Origin: CAZZHG01 sp964653655
GTDB taxonomy: Bacteria; Bdellovibrionota; FAC87; UBA2466
Reading direction: 5' to 3'
Assembly: GCA_964653655.1 (NCBI GenBank)
Contig: CAZZHG010000012.1
Coordinates: forward strand, 3,952 to 67,951
Length of the DNA: 64,000 nucleotides
Part shown: positions 56,604-64,000 of the stretch, piece after piece
How the letters are laid out: each line of letters starts with the position of its first letter
Position numbering within the stretch: the stretch's first letter is position 1
Made by a program: the position numbers and the translations under genes
Notes under the pieces: model-generated
What the model was told of the DNA's origin: nothing
What the model saw: only the letters and a program-made list of their open reading frames with translations
The model's database searches: none

Positions 56604-56752
56604 ATATCCCGTCCGTGGTTCGAAAGCCCTGCGGCGCCTTATGCGTCGCAGCAATGCACACTGGCCCATAGGGGCCATCAGCGATCCAATCGGCCAAAAA
56701 TGGCGAAACCTTAACATTTGGAAATTACGGATCGGCGCCGATAGGAGGATCG

Positions 56753-57481
56753 ATGCGCTCCCCTCTCAAATGGCTGACGCTTGCCGTCTTAATCGCCGGC
56801 AAAAGCTCGTTCGCCCTTCCCGAGCGCGTGCTTTCTTTCGACGTGGGAACGGGATCTCCGGAGCTCGTGTTCGTTCACGGGCAGGTTCAGGTTTGGAAAC
56901 GCTGGCAGCTCGGAGTGGGCTACTCCTACATCCCCAACGTTCCGCCGCTCGGCCAGGCGATGCAGGGGCCGGCGACTACGCTTACCCTCGCCGACGGAAT
57001 GGCCTACCAGACGAATCCGACCATCGTGCCGCGGGCGAACTTCATCTCCGCCTACATTAGATATTTCCCGGCGGAGAATAACTTCTACTTCCAGCTCGCC
57101 TATTCGTTGGCGCAGATGACGGCTCACGTTACGACGGGACTGGAAAACACCGCGCTCGCCACTTCCCTAACCGGCGCCCTCATCACGGCGGACCTAACCT
57201 TCCGCCAAGCCATCCCGGCGCTGTCGATCGGATACTTGTTCACCGGAAAATTCTTTTTCGCCAACATCAGTCTCGGCGCGGCGTGGGTCGGCGCGTTCAC
57301 CTCCTCAATGACGGTAAACGCTCTTATCCCCGATTTGGTAGGCGGAGCCGCCGGCAACCAGGCCGCCCTCGATCAGCTTCAGCAAGATCTGCAATCCCAG
57401 GGCGTAGCGGCCGCCGCCTCGCTGCGCAAACAGTACCCCATCCTTCCCTCGCTTCTGATTTCCTTCGGTTTTCAGTTTTGA
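56753..57481 (+). CDS. Outer-membrane beta-barrel protein, unknown
   Basis: The 242-residue protein has a signal peptide (MRSPLKWLTLAVLIAGKSSFA), amphipathic strands throughout and a C-terminal strand LPSLLISFGFQF ending in Phe, as barrels recognised by BamA do. It is divergent from the motor operon with about 150 bases between starts, so the two may share regulation. No family is recognised. Confidence 0.65.
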   Translation: MRSPLKWLTLAVLIAGKSSFALPERVLSFDVGTGSPELVFVHGQVQVWKRWQLGVGYSYIPNVPPLGQAMQGPATTLTLADGMAYQTNPTIVPRANFISAYIRYFPAENNFYFQLAYSLAQMTAHVTTGLENTALATSLTGALITADLTFRQAIPALSIGYLFTGKFFFANISLGAAWVGAFTSSMTVNALIPDLVGGAAGNQAALDQLQQDLQSQGVAAAASLRKQYPILPSLLISFGFQF

Positions 57482-57507
57482 CCCCCGTGGGTTACCCTTA
57501 GCTTCTT

Positions 57508-58671
57508 GTGATTCAAATTCCCTTCAGCCGACCCGCGGTCGCGAAAAACCAGGAACGCTACGCGCTCCAGGCCCTTCGCTCGGGTGAGCTGGGCGGAGAC
57601 AAGGCGTTCACAAAGCGCTGTCAGCGTTGGATCGAAAAGAAAACGGGATGCCCGAAGGCTTTCCTCACACCGTCGGCGACCCACGCGCTCGAGATAGCGG
57701 CACTGCTATCTAAAGTGAGACCGGGCGATGAGGTCATCCTGCCCTCCTTCACCTTTCCGTCGACCGCGAACGCCTTCGTGCTGAGAGGGGCTCAGCCGGT
57801 TTTCGTCGATATCCGGCCCGATACGCTGAACCTCGACGAGTCTCTCGTGGAAGCCGCCATCACGGGGCGCACCAAAGCCATCATCCCCGTTCATTACAAT
57901 GGGGTCGCCTGCGAGATGACGGTACTGAACGACATCGCCACCCGCCACGGGCTCCTAATGGTGGAAGATGCGGCATCGGCGATGCTTTCCCGGTATCGGG
58001 GCGTCCCCGTCGGTACTCTCGGGGATTTAGGTTGTTTCAGCTTTCACGAAACTAAGAACTTCAGCGCCGGAGAGGGAGGCGCCCTTCTCCTCAACCGCGA
58101 GGAACTGGTCCCCCGCGCGGAAATATTGCGGGAGAAAGGAACGAACCGCGCCCAGTTTTTCCGAAAGGAAGTGGAGAAATACACCTGGATGGATTGCGGC
58201 TCGTCCTATCTTCCAAGCGATTTCACGGCGGCGCTGCTCTTCAGCCAATTCGAGGAGGCCGAACGCATCCGATTCAGCCGCCTTCAAGCTTGGGACCACT
58301 ACTTTCGCTGCTTGTCCGATCTACCGCTGACGCTTCCTTACGTGCCCGCGCATTGCGAGCATAACGGCCATGCGTTCGCGGTTCGCCTGTCGAGTGCTAA
58401 GCAAAGAGCGGATTTCCAGCGTCAGCTCGCGCGCAAAGGAATCCAGACCGCTTTTCATTATCAGCCGCTGCATTCGAGCCCGGCTGGGCGAAAGTTCGGC
58501 CGCTTTCACGCCAAGGACAAGTACACGACGGCGGAAAGCGCGAAACTGGTGAGGCTCCCCCTCTATCCGGGGCTCGCGGAAAAAGACCTGATCCGGGTCG
58601 TCGAGACGATTCGGGCCTTCTTCCGGCGCAAGACGAAATCAAAAACTTCCGAGCGCCGATTAACCGGTTAA
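57508..58671 (+). CDS. wecE: dTDP-4-amino-4,6-dideoxygalactose transaminase (WecE/RffA-like)
   Basis: The 387-residue PLP enzyme of the DegT/DnrJ family begins MIQIPFSRPAVAKNQERYA. It has the VEDAASAM PLP-Asp region near 153, the Lys in FSFHETKNFSAGEGGALLL near 180, and the EKYTWMDCGSSYLPSDFTAALL segment near 225, both closely matching WecE. It makes the amino sugar precursor of Fuc4NAc for surface glycans. Start is GTG at 57508. Its stop overlaps the opposing metalloprotease stop as TTAA. Confidence 0.9.
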   Translation: MIQIPFSRPAVAKNQERYALQALRSGELGGDKAFTKRCQRWIEKKTGCPKAFLTPSATHALEIAALLSKVRPGDEVILPSFTFPSTANAFVLRGAQPVFVDIRPDTLNLDESLVEAAITGRTKAIIPVHYNGVACEMTVLNDIATRHGLLMVEDAASAMLSRYRGVPVGTLGDLGCFSFHETKNFSAGEGGALLLNREELVPRAEILREKGTNRAQFFRKEVEKYTWMDCGSSYLPSDFTAALLFSQFEEAERIRFSRLQAWDHYFRCLSDLPLTLPYVPAHCEHNGHAFAVRLSSAKQRADFQRQLARKGIQTAFHYQPLHSSPAGRKFGRFHAKDKYTTAESAKLVRLPLYPGLAEKDLIRVVETIRAFFRRKTKSKTSERRLTG

Positions 58672-59903
58672 TTCTCTTCCATCAACGCCGGCGGGTAGAT
58701 CGTGCCGTCTTTCTGATTTCTCACCACCGGAATTCCGAAGGACGCCATGGGGTGCTGCTCGTCGTTGCGTACGAAGGAAGCTTCCAAGGGAGAGCGGTTG
58801 TCCGGCCAGTCGCTTTGGCAGCTGGCCATGTTGTACTCGAGAATCATCATGCCGGAGACTTTCAGCGCGGGGACCTCAAACAAGGTCGAATATTGAATGA
58901 GCGACACATCGCCTCGGGTGAAGACCTGGTCCCCCTGCACTATCTTGAAGGTGGCCGCGCCGCTCGAGTGAACGGGACGGGAGGTGCGGTTGGCCAGAAG
59001 GAACTTGGCATACCCGTAGGGTTTCAGCTCGGGCTCGATGACCACCATGCCGAGAAAATTTCCGACGAAGTTGCGAGAGACCCCGATGAAGAAGTCTCCC
59101 TTGCTCTTCACGCCCAAACTCTCGAAAAAGCCCGCCTGACTCTCGTCCTGGAACACGGAATGGACCCGCGCATAGTAATCGCAGTCGTAGCAGGGCGTAA
59201 GCTCCCGGCAGTGATCGATTCTCGCCAGATACTCACCCGCCCAGTTTCCTGCGAGTAGCTCACTGATTCCTTGGGCCATGATGGTTCCCGGCACGTGATC
59301 GTTGCCGTAGATGTGCCCGATCTCGTGAAGCAGCATCGCCTCAAGCCGCCCTTCCCGTTTCCAATCCGGAAAATTGGCGCGAACGGATCCCGCGGGACTC
59401 ACGTAAATAAAGCCGCGGCCAAGCCCGGTCGCGGGATCGTAGTGGGTGCGCTGCACGAACGCCGTCGGATTGTCGAACTGCCCCTTCGCCGCCTTAACCA
59501 CCGCGTTTTCGACGCCGAGATAGACAGCCAACTCCTGTTTCCCGTCGCAAACGTCGCTTAGGGTGAGCTTCGTCGAAAGCTTCGGAGCCTTCTCTTCAGG
59601 ATAGAGATTGTGTCCCTTGATGTAGTTTCCCCATTGGGCGAAAGCGGACTCGAGGATCTTGCGGACGGTTTCCTTGTCAGCGCCGAACTCGGGCCCGATC
59701 TCGAAGCACACAGCAATGGGACGGTCCTCCCCTAGAAACCAGGCCGCTAAGTGGTCCTTCGCGTGGTTGTCGCCGCCGCTGCCCACATCCGTGCCTCCGC
59801 CCGACATCTGTTGAGCCGGAAGATCGGAAGGCGCGGGAGCCTGAACCACGAGCTGCCGCTGACAACCGGCGAGGACGAGCATCGAAACGAGCCACTTCTT
59901 CAT
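58668..59903 (-). CDS. Metzincin-type zinc metalloprotease lipoprotein
   Basis: The 411-residue protein from ATG 59903 has a lipobox (LVLAGC, Cys near 14) and a Gly-rich linker. The zinc site is LLHEIGHIYGNDHVPGTIM near 205, a HExxHxxGxxH metzincin motif with Met two residues after the turn start. CYDCDYY lies near 250. It likely cuts proteins at the cell surface or periplasm. Its start overlaps the stop of the upstream TIGR02147 regulator (ATGA). The frame upstream of 59903 is regulator overlap. Confidence 0.82.
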   Translation of the reverse strand: MKKWLVSMLVLAGCQRQLVVQAPAPSDLPAQQMSGGGTDVGSGGDNHAKDHLAAWFLGEDRPIAVCFEIGPEFGADKETVRKILESAFAQWGNYIKGHNLYPEEKAPKLSTKLTLSDVCDGKQELAVYLGVENAVVKAAKGQFDNPTAFVQRTHYDPATGLGRGFIYVSPAGSVRANFPDWKREGRLEAMLLHEIGHIYGNDHVPGTIMAQGISELLAGNWAGEYLARIDHCRELTPCYDCDYYARVHSVFQDESQAGFFESLGVKSKGDFFIGVSRNFVGNFLGMVVIEPELKPYGYAKFLLANRTSRPVHSSGAATFKIVQGDQVFTRGDVSLIQYSTLFEVPALKVSGMMILEYNMASCQSDWPDNRSPLEASFVRNDEQHPMASFGIPVVRNQKDGTIYPPALMEEN

Positions 59904-60712
59904 GAGCGCCTCCGTCTTTTCGTAAGGGGGAAAACCTGCACGTTCATCTGATAAAGTTCGGTGCACTCGCCACGGGTCAGGTATCTCAATAGAGAACGGC
60001 GAAACTTCTGAATCCGCTTCTTCGCTTCCGCGAGACGGGCCGGGTTGATGGCCATCGTCATCCCCGTGATGTCGCGGGCGGCGAAATCCTCCGGATCGCC
60101 CGATTCCAAGGCGGCGAGCGCTTTGCCGATCATCTGCCCGTGAAACTTTCGCACGGCTTCGTTGGCTTCTCCCGGAAGAAACTCCGCCTTGGCGTGGGTC
60201 TTCTTCCATTTGCCGCGCGAAACCGTGAGCAGCCCGAGACGTTTGAGGCGCGAGACCGCCGCCCTTACCTCTTCCAGCGTGAGACCCAAGCGATCGGCGA
60301 CCCACCGATCGCTGGATTCGAAGCAATCCAAGGTGGTCAGATCCAAGATGGCGACGTGGTACCACTCGGACAGGTATTTGAACTGGTCGAGACGCACGCT
60401 GAAAAACTCTTCGCCGGACTTCGCCTTCGGCTCCACCGGAGACGAGATTTTCCGGTCGAATTGAGCTCGCCGGCAGGAGTCCAGAAATCCGAGGGATGCC
60501 TTCTGATCGAGACCGACGGCCTGGCTGAAATGAAGGGCGCGCTTCACCGGAATGGGGCGCTTGCCGCTCAAGACGAGACTGAGATAAGCGTGGCTGATTC
60601 CGAGATCGCGCGCGAACGCGCGTAACGAATACGAGGGATTACGGGAAACCCGTTCCACGAGGGCCCGCCTCAAAACATCCGAAGGCGCGGCGCTTTGGGC
60701 GGAAGTTTCCAT
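59900..60712 (-). CDS. TIGR02147-family regulator
   Basis: The 270-residue protein has an N-terminal helix-turn-helix (SYSLRAFARDLGISHAYLSLVLSGKRPI, about 27-54), a winged-helix-like middle domain (about 125-165, LGLTLEEVRAAVSRLKRLGLL), and the family C-terminus YQMNVQVFPLTK. It probably controls the coupled metzincin gene and perhaps the divergent secreted gene at 60889. Confidence 0.85.
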   Translation of the reverse strand: METSAQSAAPSDVLRRALVERVSRNPSYSLRAFARDLGISHAYLSLVLSGKRPIPVKRALHFSQAVGLDQKASLGFLDSCRRAQFDRKISSPVEPKAKSGEEFFSVRLDQFKYLSEWYHVAILDLTTLDCFESSDRWVADRLGLTLEEVRAAVSRLKRLGLLTVSRGKWKKTHAKAEFLPGEANEAVRKFHGQMIGKALAALESGDPEDFAARDITGMTMAINPARLAEAKKRIQKFRRSLLRYLTRGECTELYQMNVQVFPLTKRRRRS

Positions 60713-60724
60713 TCGCGCGGATCT

Positions 60725-60795
60725 ACCATTTTGGCGAACGCCGAATCAAGACTTGTAACCACCTCGGCCGGATTTGGTAACAAAATGGTAACCAC
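60725..60795 (+). promoter_or_regulatory. Repeats in the divergent region, candidate TIGR02147 operator
   Basis: GTAACCAC occurs at 60755-60762 and 60788-60795, with a third GGTAAC at 60776-60781. ACCATTTTG (60725-60733) is inverted as CAAAATGGT (60781-60789). The sites lie between the regulator start at 60712 and the secreted gene at 60889, where an autoregulator would bind. Confidence 0.45.
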
Positions 60796-60888
60796 TCCGA
60801 ATCGCTGAGGATTGATCCGGAAGTTCGCCGAAAGCTAGAAACCACCCACTTCGGCGGCAATTACGCCGCGAAAAATTGGAGCTTCCCC

Positions 60889-61377
60889 ATGAAGTTTTTC
60901 TCTCTCGTTCTGTTACTCGGTCTCTCGGTGAATCAGGCACACGCCACCCCGCCGCCTCAAGACGGACACGGGCTTCCGCCCGGACTCGGGGTATTCGTCC
61001 CGCACGGAGGCGGCATCAAGGGAACCGCGAGAATGTTCCCGCTCACGATCGACCCCCAGCCGTGCGACAGAGGGTACCGTGTACAGCTGATCAAGATGCC
61101 CGGTATCGCCCAGCTCTATAGAACCATCGTGAAGGAAATCAGGCGCGACGGTTGCACGGAGCCGTTCACCCCCGAGCAAAGCGACTCCGTCCGCACCAAG
61201 CTGTGGAAGCTCGACGACGGCACGCGGATGTACGAAGCGGAACAGGGCTCGCTGAAATTGAAGCTCTCCGACAAGACCGGAATGCAGAAAGACCCGCTTC
61301 CCACTTGGGTCGCGGAAATCGACGGCGAGCTCTATTTCGCTTTAACGGTCGACCGTAGTGAGACTCCGGCCGAGTGA
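60889..61377 (+). CDS. Small secreted protein, unknown
   Basis: The 162-residue protein has a signal peptide (MKFFSLVLLLGLSVNQAHA) and a mature beta-rich part (YRVQLIKMPGIAQLYRTIVKEI, WVAEIDGELYFALTV) with two Cys near 57 and 88. Downstream of candidate operator repeats, it may be controlled by the TIGR02147 regulator. Its 3' end overlaps the opposing membrane gene by 36 bases. No family recognised. Confidence 0.6.
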   Translation: MKFFSLVLLLGLSVNQAHATPPPQDGHGLPPGLGVFVPHGGGIKGTARMFPLTIDPQPCDRGYRVQLIKMPGIAQLYRTIVKEIRRDGCTEPFTPEQSDSVRTKLWKLDDGTRMYEAEQGSLKLKLSDKTGMQKDPLPTWVAEIDGELYFALTVDRSETPAE

Positions 61378-62787
61378 TTCCGACCCCAACGGAAACCCAA
61401 CCCGGGCCGCCGCTCCCGCGAGCTCGGTGAAGGTTCTTGCTCCCTCCACCAGGTGTACGCACCGGACCCCTTGGTGGAGAGGCACTATCCTGATCCCGCC
61501 GCTCATCTGAAGTGGGGCGGCGGGACAGGATTTTCTCCCCATTCCATCCAGCACGATCGTCCCCCGGGTTCCCTCTTCCAGAAAATGACTTTCCGCCGCC
61601 TGGGCGGAAACGACAGGAGGCGATTTCAGGCCTTGAGCGGCCAGATAAAACCTCGCGAGCCGGACGTCCCCCTTCGCCTGTTCATGCACGATACGTGCGC
61701 CCCCGAAGACGGCGATCTTGCGGTAGGCCTCCCACGTATCGGTGAAATTCTCGGGCGGAACCCGAAGCCGCGCGAACGCTCCTTCCTTCAGAGAAGAGGG
61801 AACCGAAAAAACCAGAATCAGAAAAAGCGAGGCGAACGCGAGCGTAGGACGGCGGGACAGCGCCTCGAAGGCAAGCACCACGAGGACCACGAACTGACCG
61901 AGAAAGACCGCATGATACCGTTCCTTGAAGGGATAGGCGGACGCCCAATGGAGTAGCGCGATTTCGAGCGGCACCAGAAGAAACGGAAAGAGCAGAAACG
62001 ATCGGTTTCTCCGCCAACACAGCCAAACCGAAAGCGCGACGAGAAGCCAGGCCGCCGGAAACCAAAACTGTTTCCAGGTTTCCGCCGCTATCTCCAGCCA
62101 GCTTCCCTGAGAGAGTGGCCTGGGGTCTTGTGTCTCCGCGGGAAACGCGAATATCAGCTGATCGAGCGCCGGCCAGTTGAGAAGCATCGTGAAGGCCGCC
62201 ACCAAGGCGCCCGCTTTCAAATCCCGGCGAATCACGTAACCTGCGGCCACTAAAGGCAAGGCGAAGAAATGCGTGTTTACGAAGAGAAGGCTCGCGGCGT
62301 GGAAAACCCACGCCGGCAAACCCAAATCCAGAAACGCGACGGAGAACCAAAGGACGGAAGCCAGGGCCACCAGCGTGTAATGACGGCCGCCGGTCGCCTC
62401 CCACGCAAGCCATTCGTTTCCGGACAGCCAAGCCCCGACGGCGAGAACGACGGCTCCCACGGCGAACCCCCGGCGGTATCCGTGCCGCCAGGCAACCGCT
62501 ATCGCAACGACGAGAAGGCAGAGCGCGTAGAAAATTCCGGGAATCCGGAACGCACGCTCGTTCATCCCGAGAAGAGGAAGCCAAACCTTCGCGCGCAACC
62601 AGTACTCCAGCATCGGTTGCATTTGCGTTCTCAGTGCTTCGCGAAGGTCCTCTCCGGCGAGAACGGCGTAGTTGTGATTTCCCGGATCCCCGCGCCAGGG
62701 ACGGGCGAACCAAACCTGGCACCGGCCGAGTAGCCGCAAGCAAAACAGCCCCGAGGCCGCGAGAAGCAGCCAGGAGACCTTCCTCAA
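61342..62787 (-). CDS. Multi-pass GT-C-like membrane protein
   Basis: The 481-residue protein starts at TTG 62787, overlapping the sulfotransferase TGA as TTGA, with GGAGG five bases upstream. About nine membrane helices fill residues 5-370, then a soluble C-terminal domain follows. RGDPGNHNYAVL near 33 and KERYHAVFLGQF near 305 resemble the acidic loop and later blocks of ArnT/GT39-type GT-C enzymes. It may transfer a lipid-linked sugar on the outer face of the inner membrane. The long upstream frame is sulfotransferase overlap. Confidence 0.6.
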   Translation of the reverse strand: MRKVSWLLLAASGLFCLRLLGRCQVWFARPWRGDPGNHNYAVLAGEDLREALRTQMQPMLEYWLRAKVWLPLLGMNERAFRIPGIFYALCLLVVAIAVAWRHGYRRGFAVGAVVLAVGAWLSGNEWLAWEATGGRHYTLVALASVLWFSVAFLDLGLPAWVFHAASLLFVNTHFFALPLVAAGYVIRRDLKAGALVAAFTMLLNWPALDQLIFAFPAETQDPRPLSQGSWLEIAAETWKQFWFPAAWLLVALSVWLCWRRNRSFLLFPFLLVPLEIALLHWASAYPFKERYHAVFLGQFVVLVVLAFEALSRRPTLAFASLFLILVFSVPSSLKEGAFARLRVPPENFTDTWEAYRKIAVFGGARIVHEQAKGDVRLARFYLAAQGLKSPPVVSAQAAESHFLEEGTRGTIVLDGMGRKSCPAAPLQMSGGIRIVPLHQGVRCVHLVEGARTFTELAGAAARVGFPLGSESLGRSLTTVDR

Positions 62788-63665
62788 CCAAGCCTCCGGG
62801 CGATGGGTCCGAGGAACGCATTCGGATCGGCTAAAAAGCCGGCGTAAGGAACGCGAAACACCCGGTCCGCGGCAACGAGAAAGAGCTGGGATTCCATCGC
62901 CGCCTGAAGTTTCTCCACCGACCGGCGGCAGGCGGCGGCGACATCTCCATCCGGAAAGGTTTCCGGTTTCTCGGTGGAGGAAAGTCCCCACACCCGGTCG
63001 TTCAACCCGAACTCGGAGGTGGCACGGGAGGTGGAACGCACCACCTCTTCCAGGTCGCGTTCCACCACGACGAAGATCGCTTTCGGAAAAAGTTCCGCGA
63101 GCCGCGCGATGAGAAGGGAATTGCGGTTGTTTTTGGCGAGAATGGGCTGACCGTAAACCTCATGCAGGCCCCGGAAGTAATCCACCATGTCGGCGGCCTG
63201 CTCTTCGGCGAGTTTCGGCGGCAGATGATGGCACGGGCCGAGCCACTGATCCCAAATCGCGTAGGTATCGCCGGAAGCGAGCCAGCCCAAACCGTGGCCG
63301 TAATAGTTGATGAGCTCCGCTTTGCGCCGGGGCCTCCATTTCTTCAAGAGGCGGTGCACGTAATGGCGGGAATGCGGCAGCACGGACATCGCGGAGTTGA
63401 GCGCGACGACCGGAAGCAGACGGCTTAGGCGCTCAGCGACGACCGTCGATCCCGAGCGGGGCAAACCCACCACGAAGAGAACCGGAGGGTCGGACTTGTC
63501 TCCCCGGCGGCGGCGCTCGACCACCGACAACATCCTGTCCAAGGGAGAAACGGCGAGGCCGAGCGCGGCGACCCCGAGAGCGAAGCGGGCCGCGCGATTG
63601 CCGCCCAGCAGAATCCGGCCCACTACTTTCGGAAAATGGCTCAGGGGAAGAGAAGGAAGGGCCAT
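62784..63665 (-). CDS. Sulfotransferase-family protein
   Basis: The 293-residue protein has the PAPS loop FVVGLPRSGSTVVAERLSRLLP near 68, a family mark, and the 3'-phosphate region IFVVVERDLEEVVRSTSRATSEFG near 195. N-terminal hydrophobic residues (about 20-40) could anchor it. Coupled to the membrane GT-C-like gene, it may sulfate the same glycan. PRSGSTVV is typical of sulfotransfer_3 proteins. Confidence 0.82.
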   Translation of the reverse strand: MALPSLPLSHFPKVVGRILLGGNRAARFALGVAALGLAVSPLDRMLSVVERRRRGDKSDPPVLFVVGLPRSGSTVVAERLSRLLPVVALNSAMSVLPHSRHYVHRLLKKWRPRRKAELINYYGHGLGWLASGDTYAIWDQWLGPCHHLPPKLAEEQAADMVDYFRGLHEVYGQPILAKNNRNSLLIARLAELFPKAIFVVVERDLEEVVRSTSRATSEFGLNDRVWGLSSTEKPETFPDGDVAAACRRSVEKLQAAMESQLFLVAADRVFRVPYAGFLADPNAFLGPIARRLG

Positions 63666-63725
63666 GGTGTTGGAGAAACGGTGCCCGGGATTCTCTCAAA
63701 GGGAAATTTTCGAGTCAAAACACAG

Positions 63726-64000
63726 TCAGTCGGCCCAGGGAAAGAGATCGAAGTTCATCTGATAGACGTGAGTTTCCCTTCCCCCGGTCGCCAGCTGCTC
63801 TGCCCGTTTCACGAACTCCAGAAACTCCGCCTGAATTCTGGCCCGAGTCTCCGGCGTAGTCGAAAACGTCGCCGAAAATCCGTACCGCTTGCCCCTGGGC
63901 AACCTTTGAAATTGCTCGAGGCTTCTAGCCCGCATGAGAGTCTGGTGAGGAAGGCATAGGGGCGACTCGTCGGGAAGGTGGCGGGGTTTGCGAACCACCG
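63726..64000 (-). CDS. TIGR02147-family regulator, C-terminal part (cut by window)
   Basis: The frame is open to the last base, so the 5' part is missing. About 91 residues are visible: GFSATFSTTPETRARIQAEFLEFVKRAEQL and the family end THVYQMNFDLFPWAD, which matches the other TIGR02147 protein (YQMNVQVFPL) closely. It probably regulates genes outside the window. Confidence 0.8.
   Translation of the reverse strand, partial: VVRKPRHLPDESPLCLPHQTLMRARSLEQFQRLPRGKRYGFSATFSTTPETRARIQAEFLEFVKRAEQLATGGRETHVYQMNFDLFPWAD

Overview
The window is a gene-dense, GC-rich bacterial chromosome segment of about 67 protein genes and one tRNA, with no phage, transposon, rRNA or CRISPR array. The cell is a diderm: there are many outer-membrane barrels, lipobox lipoproteins, OmpA-type domains and a Tat-exported PhoX-like enzyme. 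Two TIGR02147-type regulators, a family I associate mainly with Bdellovibrionota and Fibrobacteres, plus Myxo-type disulfide repeats and many secreted proteases point to a Bdellovibrionota-like or related predatory/soil lineage. That assignment is inference. Genes are tightly packed: many same-strand pairs overlap by ATGA or GTGA, and seven convergent pairs abut or overlap at their stop codons.

Layout. 1-7 kb: a cut sulfatase-fold gene, an SGNH hydrolase, an OmpA-type outer-membrane protein, a lipoprotein, a secreted isoaspartyl peptidase and a PhoX-like protein. 7-17 kb: housekeeping and small secreted genes (PlsC, amidohydrolase, glycine-rich RRM protein, AlkD-like, FabH-like, dienelactone hydrolase, a compositionally atypical trpS, a DsbA-like lipoprotein) with four clear terminators. 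17-25.7 kb: an M64 peptidase, an AlgI/AlgJ-like O-acetylation pair, and a CHASE hybrid kinase with a response regulator. 25.7-38.6 kb: ABC-F, an epimerase, a porin-like barrel, an RDD protein, a large secreted toxin-like protein coupled to a Cys-rich lipoprotein, crcB/rlmN, and an ECF sigma / zinc anti-sigma / STN-domain operon with a candidate self-promoter. 38.6-46 kb: a polysaccharide cluster (glycosyltransferases, ABC-2 export pair, sulfotransferase, FkbM methyltransferase). 46-50 kb: a clan-CD-like secreted protein, tRNA-Gly and a GH99-like secreted enzyme. 50-57.5 kb: a signalling pair (V4R sensor plus PAS kinase) and a motor operon. 57.5-64 kb: WecE, a metzincin lipoprotein with its TIGR02147 regulator, a GT-C-like membrane protein, a sulfotransferase and a second, cut TIGR02147 gene.

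The most interesting unit is the leftward operon 56603-51892: an FlgO/LpoB-like protein with a predicted barrel, a TPR protein, one polypeptide joining a FliF C-terminal-like periplasmic part and transmembrane helix to a FliG-like cytoplasmic part, then MotA and MotB. No other flagellar gene is present, so it looks like a minimal non-flagellar envelope motor. A second unusual signal is a set of three intergenic hairpins built from unrelated low-complexity words (ATTCTC, GCGAGA, AACGTTAA), each within two bases of, or over, a stop codon.
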